This document shows positions 9,203-20,308 of a stretch of 64,000 nt of DNA, in pieces. Origin of the DNA: Plasmodium relictum. Lineage: Eukaryota; Apicomplexa; Aconoidasida; Haemosporida; Plasmodiidae. The stretch covers positions 616,233-680,232 of the forward strand of contig NC_041680.1 of NCBI RefSeq assembly GCF_900005765.1, in the 5' to 3' direction. Positions within the stretch are counted from its first letter, which is position 1, and the number at the start of each line of letters is the position of its first letter. The translations under genes and the position numbers were made by a program. The notes under the pieces were generated by a model. It saw only the letters and a program-made list of their open reading frames with translations. It ran no database searches and was not told where the DNA came from.

Positions 9203-11518
9203 ATGTCATTAGCAAGAGAAAAATATCTTAAAAGGAAAAGAGAATTGTTAGAAAATATAAATTTAATTGATATTGGAGAAAAAAAGGATGGAAATTTAGA
9301 AAAAAAAAGTACTGAAGAAGAAAAAAGAGAAATAAAAAATCAAGATAACGATAAAAAAAATGATAAAGCAAATAAATCTATGTCACAAAATACTAATAAA
9401 AAAAAAGGTAATAACAAAACAGAAAATGAGAGAAAATATTTAAAAAATATCTATAATAGTTATAACTCATCAGAATATAAAAATGAAGATAATAATGATA
9501 TTAAAAAGTCAAATAAACTAATTAAGCATAATATAAATGATAAAATTTTTAATAATAATGAAAATGCTTTAAATAAATTAGTTATGGATAATTTATTAGA
9601 TAATAATGACAACATTAATTTAATGAAAGAGATCAGTGTAAATAAAAATATGAATAGTTTGCCACCTGCAAATTTTTATATGCCAAATAAAGATTCAGGA
9701 GTAAATAAAGATAATGATAAAAAAAAATTAATTATTAATAACATATATGAATCAATAAATGATTTAAACAATATAGATATAAATAATAGCTTAATATTAT
9801 TAATATATGTTTGTAAATTATTATTAAATATGTATGGAAAAATAGATACAAAACAAACTGTTATGAACACGTCATTAACATCAGTAGAAATGTTAAGGGA
9901 AATAAAAAATAGAAATCGTAAAAATATAAAATTATTGAAAATTAATATTTTAAATAACATATTGATATATTTATCAAATAAGAGTGAAGAAATAGACGAA
10001 AACAATACAAATTATAAAAGTATAAATAACGAAAATTTTAACAATATATATGAAAAGTATAAAGAAATTAAAATAGAAGAAAAATGTATAGATATAGAAA
10101 ATATAGGTATAAATATAATGATAAAAGTTATATATATAAAAAACATTAAAAAGTTACTATTTAAATATTTGTATCAGGTAAATAATATCTCAAAAAACGT
10201 AAATGATGTGAATACTTTAAATAATAATAACATGATTAATTTAAGTCATGTAAAAAATAATGACAAAGGAAAAATTGAAGAAAAAAAAGCAGTAGTACCA
10301 TCTCCAAATGAAAGCAAAGATATTATTATAGAAAGTAGTGGTAGTAATTACAATTCTTTATTACAAGAAAATGAGAAAAAAAAAAAGAAAATAATAGCAA
10401 AAGGAATAAAAGGAAATAATGAAAATTTTATAGGAGAATATGATATGAAAAGCAAAGAAGATAACAAGAATAATAAAATAAATTATTTAGAAAATTTGAT
10501 AAATGAACCAACAGCAAAAGAAAAAAAAATAAAACAAGAAAAAACAAATATACTATCTATAATTGAGGCACCAACTGTAATAGAAGAAATGAGAATAAAG
10601 AAATTTCAAAAAAAGGATGATTCTGTAAAAATTATATGCCCGTATTTGACAAAAAAAATATGTCAAAAGCATAGTAAGGATTGCAATAAAGTTCACTTTA
10701 AGAAAATTATTTCTGAACATACTGATGTATCATTAGGGGATTGCTCCTATTTAGATACTTGTAGGCATATAGAAACTTGTAAATTTGTTCATTATGCAGT
10801 AGATAAAGATGATCAAATAGTTAATAATCAACAAAATTTAAATGAACAAAAGTTATCTATTTCTAATATAAGCGAAAATACATATGGTCCTCAATGGATA
10901 AGATGTGATTTAAGAAATTTTGATTTGAGTATTTTTAATCAATATGTTAGTGTAGTAATGGCTGATCCTCCTTGGGATATCCATATGGATTTACCTTATG
11001 GAACTATGACAGATAATGAAATGAAACATTTACCTGTACAGTTAATACAAGATGAAGGGATGATTTTTTTGTGGGTAACTGGAAGGGCAATGGAATTGGC
11101 AAGAGAGTGCTTACAAATATGGGGATACAAAAGGGTAGAAGAAATATTATGGGTAAAAACTAATCATTTACAAAGAATTATAAGAACTGGAAGAACTGGT
11201 CACTGGCTAAATCATTCAAAAGAACATTGCTTAGTAGGTATAAAAGGTAATCCAGTTATTAATAGAAATATTGATTGTAATGTTATTGTATCAGAAGTTA
11301 GAGAAACATCAAGAAAACCTGATGAAATTTATTCAATTATAGAAAGGTTATGCCCTCAGAATTTAAAAATTGAACTTTTTGGAAGACCTCATAATTGCAG
11401 AAATAACTGGATTACATTGGGAAATCAACTAAATGGTGTTGTTTTACATCACCCCCAAATAAAGGACAGATATAATAAAGTAGCTTCTCTTTTTAATTTA
11501 CCTTTATGTGAAAACTGA
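9203..11518 (+). CDS. METTL3: mRNA m6A methyltransferase catalytic subunit (METTL3 / MT-A70)
   Basis: SAM-dependent enzyme that writes N6-methyladenosine on mRNA in a complex with METTL14 and WTAP-type partners. The 771-residue product starts at ATG 9203 (MSLAREKYLKRK); the in-frame codon at 9197 is TTG and is not used. Residues 1-470 are mostly Asn/Lys-rich with a helical middle section. A tandem CCCH zinc finger lies at about 479-535 (CPYLTKKICQKHSKDCNKVH, then a C-C-C-H set ending CKFVHY). The catalytic domain begins near 580 with MADPPWDI (DPPW at about 587-590), followed by LPYGTM, IFLWVTGRAMELARECL, GHWLNHSKEHCLVGIKGNP, SRKPDEIY and FGRPHNCRNNWITLGNQL. The catalytic and SAM-binding motifs all look intact, so it is expected to be active. 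Single exon. Confidence 0.96.
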   Translation: MSLAREKYLKRKRELLENINLIDIGEKKDGNLEKKSTEEEKREIKNQDNDKKNDKANKSMSQNTNKKKGNNKTENERKYLKNIYNSYNSSEYKNEDNNDIKKSNKLIKHNINDKIFNNNENALNKLVMDNLLDNNDNINLMKEISVNKNMNSLPPANFYMPNKDSGVNKDNDKKKLIINNIYESINDLNNIDINNSLILLIYVCKLLLNMYGKIDTKQTVMNTSLTSVEMLREIKNRNRKNIKLLKINILNNILIYLSNKSEEIDENNTNYKSINNENFNNIYEKYKEIKIEEKCIDIENIGINIMIKVIYIKNIKKLLFKYLYQVNNISKNVNDVNTLNNNNMINLSHVKNNDKGKIEEKKAVVPSPNESKDIIIESSGSNYNSLLQENEKKKKKIIAKGIKGNNENFIGEYDMKSKEDNKNNKINYLENLINEPTAKEKKIKQEKTNILSIIEAPTVIEEMRIKKFQKKDDSVKIICPYLTKKICQKHSKDCNKVHFKKIISEHTDVSLGDCSYLDTCRHIETCKFVHYAVDKDDQIVNNQQNLNEQKLSISNISENTYGPQWIRCDLRNFDLSIFNQYVSVVMADPPWDIHMDLPYGTMTDNEMKHLPVQLIQDEGMIFLWVTGRAMELARECLQIWGYKRVEEILWVKTNHLQRIIRTGRTGHWLNHSKEHCLVGIKGNPVINRNIDCNVIVSEVRETSRKPDEIYSIIERLCPQNLKIELFGRPHNCRNNWITLGNQLNGVVLHHPQIKDRYNKVASLFNLPLCEN

Positions 11519-12577
11519 AACAATAAAAAATAAATTATAAAAACAGACATCCAAAAATATAATTGTGTTGTGTAACTAGAACTATACTACTAAGAAATAA
11601 TGAAAATAGGCTAACTTTACATGGATAGAATTAACAAAATAGAATCATTCCAAAAAATTGAAATCATAAAAATTAGGTGACGAAAAAATTATAAAAAATA
11701 AGGTTACTTAAGTAAAATCATAAAAAAAAAATAAGAAGAAAAAATTTAAATCTTAAAAAAGATATATTTTTTTTATTTTATTTATCTTTTTTTTTATTTA
11801 TTTCATAATTAGACTTCATATAAGCAAATAGAATATGTTTAACACTTACTCTATTATATCCTTTTTTTTTTTTTTTTTTTTTGTATGTTTAATTTTTTTT
11901 TTTTTTTTTATCATTTTAATGATTTTTAATAAATTTGTTGTAATAATTTTTTTTTATTTTTTTTTTAATTTAATTTTTTAAAAATATATAAGTACATTCA
12001 CAAAAAATTGTGAATATATTTATATGTATATATAATTTTTCTTCTCTTCCTTTTAATTAAATTTTCATTCTAATATTATACTTTTAATTTTTAAGATAAT
12101 CTAAAAAAAAAAAAATTACAAATTTTGTTAAAAAAAACGGTAGAAAAAGTATTATAAAAATTTTTTTAATTTTTCTACATATTTATTTTTAGAGTAAATA
12201 TTTTTTATTTCATTTTTATATTAATTTTTTAGTTAGAAAAAAATTTAAATTGAAAAATATATTATTTTTTTTTTTTAAATTATTGATTAAAAAGAATCAT
12301 ATGCAAAAACATCCTAATTTAGAACTATATATTAATTTATAATTTACTTTTACATAGGTTACATTTATTCAGTTCGGTAATAATTTTTTTCCCCTTTTTC
12401 TAAATAATTGAATTACATTAATTTAGCCCCCCAATTTTTTTATAAATTAAAACTAAAATTAGTAACATATTTTTAAACATTGAAGAAACAAAAAAAAATA
12501 TATATATATATATATGTATATGCTATTTATTTTAAAAGAGCATACTTACAATTTTTTAAAAATTATGTAAAAATAAA
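11519..12577. other. Intergenic METTL3 3' / CMC1-like 5'
   Basis: About 1.06 kb of A/T-rich DNA. Near 12369-12432 there are unusual C runs in the T-rich context (a CCCC and a CCCCCC block) within 200 bases of the next start codon, possibly promoter elements. No ORF or RNA gene recognised. Confidence 0.55.
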
Positions 12578-13546
12578 ATGAGAAAAATATGGACCCCTAT
12601 AAGAAGATCAGAAGATCAAAAAGTAATAAAAAATAATTATGATGAAGAAGAAAAAGAAAACTTTGAAAAATCTTTACCAAAAGATTTTATAGAAAACAAC
12701 AGAAAAAATAGAATCCCATATTTTGAAATAAAAGAATCTACTTGTATGTAAATATTATAATATGCATTTATATAACTATATAAATAAAAATGTATTAAAA
12801 ATTAGAAAATATTTATAAACTTTACAAAAATATATAAACACTATAAAATTTTTTATATAATATATGAACATTTCAAGTAATAGAACAAAAAGAAAAAAAA
12901 GAAGTTCAAAAAATACTAGCTTTAGAATTAAGAGATAAGTGCAGGTAAAAATAAAATTACATATCATAAAATCAGGAAAAAAAATTTTTTTAAATGTTAA
13001 AAGTGAATTAAAATGATATATATGTTTTATTTTAAAAATTTCCTTAGGTCTGAAATTGATGAATTTGTGGAATGTTCTGTGGGAAGATTATGGACAATTT
13101 TAAAATGCAAAGATTTAATGATTAAAATGAGAAAATGCTTAAAGAAATATGAAAATCTTGAAGTACATAAGAAAATGAGAAAAATAAAAAAAATAAGCCA
13201 TCTTTTTATTAAAAAATATTATTTCATAACATACATACATATGGTTTATTTTTTTTAAGTATGTCAAATTTAGAGAAAGACAAATACTTGAAGAGAGAAA
13301 AAAAAATGGTACAAGTTTACTTAGATCAGATGAAAGAGCAAGATATAATAGATTTGTATATACGTAATACAAAATAAAAAAATAAGATAAATATATATAT
13401 CGTAAATTTATATACATAACTGTATAAAAGTTTTTAAAAAAGTGAACTAAATTTTCTAAATAGAAAATTTAATTTTTTGTTTTTTTATTTTTCTGAATAT
13501 TTGTAGAGATAAAGAAAAAGGTTGGATTCCTGAAAAAAAAAATTGA
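12578..13546 (+). CDS. Twin-CX9C mitochondrial protein, CMC1-like (5 exons)
   Basis: Small intermembrane-space type protein of the CMC1 cytochrome-oxidase assembly family. Model: exons 12578-12743, 12878-12944, 13048-13162, 13260-13363 and 13507-13546; phases 1, 2, 0, 2 join without stops to give 163 residues. The exon 2/3 junction reads LRDKCRSEIDEFVEC, where the first CX9C motif (C-RSEIDEFVE-C) forms only after splicing; the second (C-KDLMIKMRK-C) lies in exon 3. The GRLWTILKC linker resembles the GR...W.C spacing of plant and animal CMC1-like proteins. The C-terminal part is charged and ends GWIPEKKN. All introns have GT-AG borders; donors include GTATGT, GTAAAA, GTACAT and GTAATA. The motif is directly visible; the exact last junctions are inferred. 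CMC1 versus another twin-CX9C family is not certain. Confidence 0.82.
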
Positions 13547-13876
13547 AAACTATTTGAAATTAAAAAAACTTAAAGTGGAGATTTTTTTTTTTTTAGAATA
13601 TTTCCTTATTAAAGAAATATGCAAATAAGTCCTTTGTAAAATATATATAAGTATGTTAATTATAATTTAACATTTAATTTAAAAAAAATAAAATAAAATA
13701 ACATATTATCCTAATATTATGGAAATTATGTACATTATTTTATTAATTCTTTTTTTTTTTTTTTTTTTTTTTTTTTTGTGTACTAGACATATTTACATAA
13801 AAAAAAAAAAAAAATGATATAAAACTTTTTAAAATTTAATATATATGTTTACAAAAAGAGTAGAATAAACATAATT
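13547..13876. other. Convergent intergenic CMC1-like / MYND gene
   Basis: 330 bases between convergent 3' ends, dominated by a T homopolymer of about 28 (13750-13777) and an A run near 13800. No feature beyond probable 3' untranslated sequence. Confidence 0.6.
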
Positions 13877-16365
13877 TCAATAAATTATCTGATACTTATC
13901 ATTTTCTTTATCGAATACATCAATATTTTGGAAAATATTTAAATATTTCATTTCATAAAAATTAAAATCAACATTATAAGTATTGAATTTTAAAAAAGAA
14001 GGAACATTTTTAAAATAAACACATACATTGTGATGTGATGAAAGTAGATGAGTTAATTTACAATATTCTGAACAATATGTTGCAATGTAGCATCCCTGGC
14101 AATATTCAAAATTATTTTTATTATATTCATAATGATGTATGTTAGTATATTTGTTGCAAATAGAATTCCAACAATAAATACCATAGTTTATATTTTCCAA
14201 GTCATAAAATTCACCTATGGAATTTTCTTGCTTTAAATTGTTAAAATAAAATCTATTAATTAATGTTAATTCTTGCAACATGATATTATCATTTACAGTT
14301 TGTTTTCTTTCTAAAGCACAATTTATAAAATAATGAATTTTGACAGCAATTACATAAGTTTGTTTCCATGTGTTATCATTTGTTAATAAATCTTTAGTAT
14401 AATATTTATTTTTGATGATATTTGTCATTTTTAAAATAATGTTACAATATTTCTTTTTTATATATATAGAATTTAATTTGTATAAACATAGTAAATCAGC
14501 TACAAATAATAAAATATCTCTACCTATTAATATATTCATATCTTCATAAAAAATTTCATCGAAACAATCTAGTAATTTTATTTGATTATCATTTATTTTA
14601 TCAAGACATTTTTTGCTTGATATTCCATATAAAAATTCTGTTATCATTAAAAAAAATGAGTTAATAAAATTTAAATATTTTTGATGTAAAATCACCTTTT
14701 CAATATTATTCTTTTTTAATGAGGAAATTATTATATTAAAAAAAGAAGAGTTAAAAAAACTCTCAACTATTTGCTCCATGTTTATATTTTTATATTCTTT
14801 AAAAAAAGGAAAAAAATTTCTAATTGCATCAATATGATAATTTAAACTTGATATAACAACTTCATTATAAATATTATCATAATTTTTTTCTAATATCATA
14901 TTTATTCTTACCTCACAATATTTATAAGTACATAATCTCATTAACAACCTATAAATACTTGGAATACCACTAAATAATATTCCTATAATCAAAATAACAA
15001 AAAAAAAAAAAAAAAGATAATATTATTAAAAGTTGATATCAAAAATAATATTTTTAATTATTAAAAGAGTTATAGAATAAGACTTGTAATATACATAATA
15101 ATATATATATTTATACCTGTAAAAATATAATGAGAAAACTTGTAAAATTTTCTGTTTCTTCTTGAACAGGTGAATTGATCAAGAACAGCAACATCATTAT
15201 CATAATTTAACAAGTAAGAATAAAATGAATATTGAAGAGAATTCATATTTTCTATAAAAAGAGGGATCCATATATTATGCACAAGTAGTATCCAAAATTT
15301 TCCATTATCTATATGTAAATTTAACATATTATTTATAAAGTATTCATTTCTATTTATTTTTTCTAAATTTGTTTTTAAATACATATCTGAAATATCATTT
15401 TCATTTATATAAAAATCTCCTTTATGAGTATAATTGTTTTTAACATATTTTCTAATTTTTCTTATTCCAGTAATGTCTTCACAAGGATAAACGTGATGAT
15501 ATTTGTCAATAAATAATTTCAAATATTTATATTTATCTATTCTTTCATCAAAATCTGGATTGGTTATTATATTTAAAATATCAACTACTTCATTTATGTC
15601 TACTAAATTGCAATTAAAATTTAAGTATTGAACAACCTCCTTACACTTTTTTCTAATATTTTTTAAAGAATTGCTTTCTGAATCCTTAGAATCGCAAATA
15701 TCATAATTATCATATTCTGTGTCGTATAAGCCATGTTTAATTTTTAATAAATCGGAATCAATATTTCTAGGTCTAAATTTATATTTATCATGATTTTCCA
15801 CTTTATAAAATTTTAAATCATCTTTTACTTCATTACATATATTTTGTATTTTTTTTAAATGAAAACAGTCTTCGCTTACATTTTTCCTTGATAAATAAAA
15901 AATTTCGTTGTAACTATCACTTATGCAAATAGGATATGCATCATCACTTTTTTTTAAAATATCTATTTCTGCATTTCTAAAATTAATTTTTCTTTTATTC
16001 TTTAGAGCAACTTCATTAATTTCATTGTCTTTCCTCAATGATGAACTTTTTTTATTTTCGTCATTTATAGTTTTATTTAATTTTTGTTTTTCATTTTTAT
16101 TTTTTTCTTCTGAAGAGAATTTAACTTTTTTATTAACTTTTTCTTCGTATTTATTATTTCCTTCAAGTATTTCACATGGTGTATATTTATTAAAAATTTG
16201 ATTTTCATCACATATAAAAATATGAATTAAATCATTTAAGGATTTTATTTCTACCTTCTTTTTAGAATTTACTAAATTACTGTTATTTTTAAATAAATTA
16301 AATAAGTCTTCATTAGTATTCAAATTTTTATTTGTATTATTTGAATTATGTTCTATACGAGTCAT
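13877..16365 (-). CDS. MYND-type zinc finger protein (2 exons)
   Basis: Predicted 784-residue protein from exon 1 (16365-15117) and exon 2 (14982-13877); the 134-base intron 14983-15116 has GT...TTATAG borders and joins in phase 1 through a Gly (...YIFTG|ILFSG...). Residues 1-160 are Asn/Lys-rich. The centre is helical, including hydrophobic stretches such as FWILLVHNIWIPLF. Near residue 690-740 is a MYND-like zinc finger: C-x4-C, later CQGC, YCSEYCKLTH and SSHHNVC. MYND fingers mediate protein-protein contacts; the rest has no domain I recognise. ZMYND10-type dynein-assembly factors also carry a C-terminal MYND finger and the dynein genes are next door, but I see no convincing alignment, so the function stays open. 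A GTGTACAC palindrome lies about 38 bases upstream of the ATG. Confidence 0.8.
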
Positions 16366-16403
16366 TTTTATATTCCTCTTTTAATTGCAAATATTTTTCA
16401 GTC

Positions 16404-16417
16404 GTGTACACATGCAT
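16404..16417. promoter_or_regulatory. GTGTACAC palindrome overlapping CATGCAT
   Basis: The 8-bp perfect palindrome GTGTACAC (16404-16411) shares its last C with CATGCAT. The first matches the GnGTACnC consensus described for the gametocyte regulator AP2-G, and CATGCA is the reverse complement of the TGCATG core described for AP2-SP/AP2-EXP. It lies 38-50 bases upstream of the MYND-gene ATG. The match is seen in the sequence; binding is inferred. Confidence 0.45.
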
Positions 16418-16558
16418 ATTTATTTCTTTATTTTTTAAATAAAAAGAAAGAAGTGACTATTTTAATAAATAAAATGGGAAAAATTAATACAAGTACATTG
16501 TAATTTATTACAGTAATGAGAAAAAAATAGCAAAAATTAAAAAAAAAAAAATAAATAA

Positions 16559-16564
<6 letters not shown>

Positions 16565-16618
<54 letters not shown>
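16565..16618. repeat. (AT)n microsatellite, about 27 units
   Basis: Uninterrupted alternating AT over 54 bases in an intergenic region. Common in Plasmodium and length-polymorphic; its translation gives a spurious Tyr-Ile repeat. Confidence 0.95.
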
Positions 16619-16621
<3 letters not shown>

Positions 16622-17994
16622 TGTACAACTTACAACATATTACATGAGTGCACACACACAAAATATAAATTAAAAGAATACCAAAATTTAAATTAAGTTC
16701 TTATTGTTTAATAAAAATATGGTAAAAATAATTAATGATATATATTGATATTTTTTAATTGTTCATACTTATCCCCATATTGTATTTTATGCAGTAGAAA
16801 AATACTTATTTTATATATTTATTTATAATTATGTAGTTTAAAAAAAAAAGAAAAACGAAAAAGTAAAAGAATATAAATTTTACATTTATAGAAAGAAGAG
16901 AAAAAAAACAAAAATTAAAATACTAATATATTTTATTAATTTAGAATAATGTGAAATAAAAATCTAACTTCAAGTATCAATTATTAAACCAATAAGAAAT
17001 GTTATAACTTTTTTAATTTCACCCATAATTTAGAAATTTTATATGTTAACAAATTTATCTAATTTTTATTTTATAATTTTAAATTTAATAAATAATATTT
17101 TACGTGTAAAAAATTTACAGCGTATACCTATTTATCCCCTTTATTACATTTACATAGGAAATCTCATATAATATTATTATATAAAATGTTTTTAGTTATA
17201 CTAATAACTATTTTTTAGTTTTAATAAAAAAATAATAAGTATTTACAGGACATTTTTCGCTTTTTTTTTTTAAATGATACTGAATAGGAAAATTTTTATT
17301 TTTATTGAAAATTAATAATGAATTAAAATATGTTTGTTTCTATTTATAAAAATTTCAAAAATGTATTATTTTAATTTCTAATATTTCATTATGGTTGGTT
17401 ATTATTCTACTTTATTTAAGAAGCCGTAGATAAATAAATTTAGAATTTATTTTAATTTATAAAATAAATAACAATTCTATTTATATTATTCGAAATTAGA
17501 CAATACAAATCAACAGAAATTCCTATTAAAAAGTTAGTGTTTTTTTCTTTTCATTTTTTTTTTTTTTGGGACAAACTAAAAATACTTTATTTTATAAAAA
17601 TTTTATAATTTTTTTTTTTATAAATTATATTAAATCATTTATTTATAAATTTTTTACACATATTTTAATAAAAGGTATATTTATTTTTATCTACTAATAA
17701 TATTTCTAAAACTTTTAAATAAAAAAAATTTATAACTACTTTTAATATACTATATATTTTTTTTTTTAAGTCCTTGTCTTGGTATAGGATAGGTATGTTT
17801 ATGATAAATTTTTTTTCTAATTATTAAAATAAAAAAAGGAAACATTAAAATAAATAGTATTTCATTTTTTTTTCTTTTTTTTTATTTTATGAATGAATTA
17901 TATTTTTATTTTTTTTAATTATATATTTTTTCTTTTACATATTTTTTATTACTTTATAACAATATAAATAAATGGGTATCCTAGTAAACAAAAA

Positions 17995-18288
17995 ATGGAA
18001 GAGCCTAAATGTGACATTTTATATGAACATATGAATTATGAAAAAAAAATTAAATTAATAAATGTAGCCAAGGAAATATATGATAATATAAATAATAATA
18101 AAATAAATTCTTGGAGAAGTGCAACAATAGCTTTAAGAGATAAAATAAAAGATATTTTTGATTTTAATGAAAAAGGGTGGCATATTATTATAGGGTGTAA
18201 ATTCGGCTTTTTTTGTACTCATGAAATATATAATGCTTTGCATTTTAAATTAGACCATATTGAGTTTTTAATTTTTAAACATGGATAA
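17995..18288 (+). CDS. Dynein light chain, LC8-type family
   Basis: 97-residue single-exon protein of the LC8/DYNLL fold, a dimeric hub that binds dynein intermediate chains and other partners. Family landmarks in order: VAKEIYDNI, ALRDKIKDIFDFN, GWHIIIGCKFGFFCTHE (equivalent to WHCIVGRNFGSYVTHE in LC8) and FLIFKHG at the C-terminus (LLFKSG in LC8). It departs from canonical LC8 at several otherwise highly conserved positions, so it is probably one of the divergent Plasmodium light chains rather than the main DLC1. The gene is followed on the same strand, after about 2 kb, by the dynein heavy chain; the adjacency is suggestive but there is no operon-like linkage. Confidence 0.87.
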   Translation: MEEPKCDILYEHMNYEKKIKLINVAKEIYDNINNNKINSWRSATIALRDKIKDIFDFNEKGWHIIIGCKFGFFCTHEIYNALHFKLDHIEFLIFKHG

Positions 18289-20308
18289 CTAAATATATAT
18301 ATATATTAATATATTAGATTTATATGGATTTTTAAGTAAAATTGCTTTCTTTTAAATGTAACTTAGATTTTTTTTTATATTTCTTTGAAATTTTTTTAAA
18401 CTTCATTAAAAAAACAAAATAGCTAACTTTTAAAAAAAAATTTTTTTCTTTATATTCTTATAACTCTTAAAATTATTTAAGAGAAAACTTAAGTTAAATT
18501 TTTTTAAAAATATATTAAGGAAAATTTTTTTTTTACATATATATAATGTAAAATTTAGTTGAATATAATAATAATACAAAAAAAAAAAAATAAAATAACT
18601 TATTTCATTATACTTTGTCTTAAAATGAATGAATATATAAATATTTTTTAAAAAATAAACTACAAAAGGAAAATATTAAGAAAGATTTCTTCATATAAAT
18701 TCAAGTAAAATAATAACAAATATTAAATTATAATAAAAATCTTTATAAAGATTATAATAAAACATTTTTTTTTAATAAAAAATAATATAACAAAAGGGTA
18801 TAACAAATATTTTTATTTTAATAAATACCTAAAAAACAATTTTGTCCAATTTTTTTCCCATATATTTTTTAACTAAAAAGAAAAAAAAAAAAATTCTATT
18901 TATAACAAAATGCTTTAAGCACAATTCGTTATATGAGAATAATACTTTAAAAAAGAGTTCTTGGCTTTTTCATAAAAATAAAGAATATTCAAAAAAAAAA
19001 AAAATTCTTATGTTTATTTCTCATATAAATTATTTTTAAGGAAATATTACTTATATTAATATTATTCAGTAGTAAAGGCATCGTTCACAAAAAGTATAAA
19101 GAAAAATAAAATGATAATATCTTTACGATTTTAAGAAATAAGCATACATAAAAATTTATGCCAATGATCAATGAAAAAAATATATTAAATAAATTTTTAG
19201 TTCATCCTTATATTATGATCTAATAATCTTAGCAAAAAGTGAATTTTTTTTTTTTTCATGTGCATTATTACATATTTTTTTAAGCGTAATAATGTTTGCA
19301 CACGAGAAAAAATAAGACTTTTTTTTGTTTTTGTTTATCATTGTTTTTCTTTTTTTTTTTTTTATGTATCTTATTTACATTTTCTAAAACTTACAAAAGA
19401 AAAAAGTATATAAATACTCTTAATAAAAAAATATTGAGTATGTTTTTAAGTATATTTTAACTTATATTTTATATATTTTTTTTTATTTAATTAATAACAT
19501 AAAGTTTTCCATAGTTCCCTAAAAATTTTTTTATTCAATTTTATGTGAAATTGATATATATTTGTTTTTATTTTTTAGTCTAATAAGTTTTTTCATATAT
19601 TATTTCGTTTTAAGAAATAGAAAAAGGAAAATCTATATATTAAAGTATTATTTTTATTTTACACAAGTTTTTACATTAATTTTTTTTTTTTTTTTGTTTT
19701 ATTGTTTTTTATTGTATTTTGTTCTGTTAGATTAATAAAAAGGATGAAAAATAGAATTAAAATTAGTTTTTATTTTGTATATATATATTTTTTCATAATT
19801 AAATAACTGTGATAAAGAATATTTTCTTAAATTTAAAATTCATTTTAGTTCTTACAACATATATATTTTATATGTAAATATATCTCTTTTTTGAGTTGTT
19901 TTTACTTTATTTTTAACTTTTAGAAAATATTTATATTTTTTATTATGTATTTTTTTTTTTTTTTTTACTCTTTTGATGTTAATTTTTTTATTTTTATAAG
20001 TCTACTGCTTTATTACATAGGCATATTTCTGAGCTTACTATTTATTTAAATATCAAATGTTTAAGTATAAAAAATATATTAGTTCATGCTAATTTTATGT
20101 TATTTTTTTTTTTTTTTTGTAACTTTTAAAATATGTATATGCATATGCAATTATATTTTACTATAGTATAATTTTTTTTTTTTTTGTCTTATTTGTGTAA
20201 TTTATAAAATTAAAAGTATAAGTTTGCATTATAGAAACTTTATATGAAAATTTTTTATTAAGAACATTTTACTATCTTTATTTATTACTAAATATAATTA
20301 TTAAAACT
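18289..20308. other. Intergenic upstream of dynein heavy chain
   Basis: 2.0 kb without a convincing gene. A short open frame at 18842-19039 starts with TTG and has no family features. The region contains an imperfect inverted repeat at 19259-19302 and many T tracts, and presumably carries the heavy-chain promoter and 5' untranslated region. Confidence 0.6.
19259..19302. repeat. Imperfect inverted repeat (stem-loop)
   Basis: The left arm TGTGC+ATTATTAC (19259-19271) pairs with GTAATAAT (19286-19293) and GCACA (19298-19302), with a 4-base bulge GTTT and a 14-base loop. Thirteen pairs include four G-C pairs, notable in this composition. It lies about 1 kb upstream of the dynein heavy-chain ATG. 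The role is unknown; each arm also carries a TGTGCA/TGCACA-like core. Confidence 0.5.

Larger units (their letters stand above)
16366..17994. other. Divergent intergenic MYND gene / dynein light chain
   Basis: 1.63 kb containing the 5' flanks of two divergent genes. It holds the GTGTACAC/CATGCAT element at 16404-16417, a 54-base (AT)n array at 16565-16618 and otherwise A/T-rich DNA. A slightly more complex patch (TCCTTGTCTTGGTATAGG) sits near 17771, about 220 bases before the light-chain start. No coding sequence recognised. Confidence 0.6.

Noticed and set aside
13750-13777. Long T run as a transcription terminator
   Set aside because: Homopolymer T runs are everywhere in this composition and do not mark defined terminators in Plasmodium.
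18842-19039. 65-residue plus-strand frame starting with TTG
   Set aside because: It has no ATG start, no family match and Lys/Phe/Asn composition expected of AT-rich noncoding DNA.
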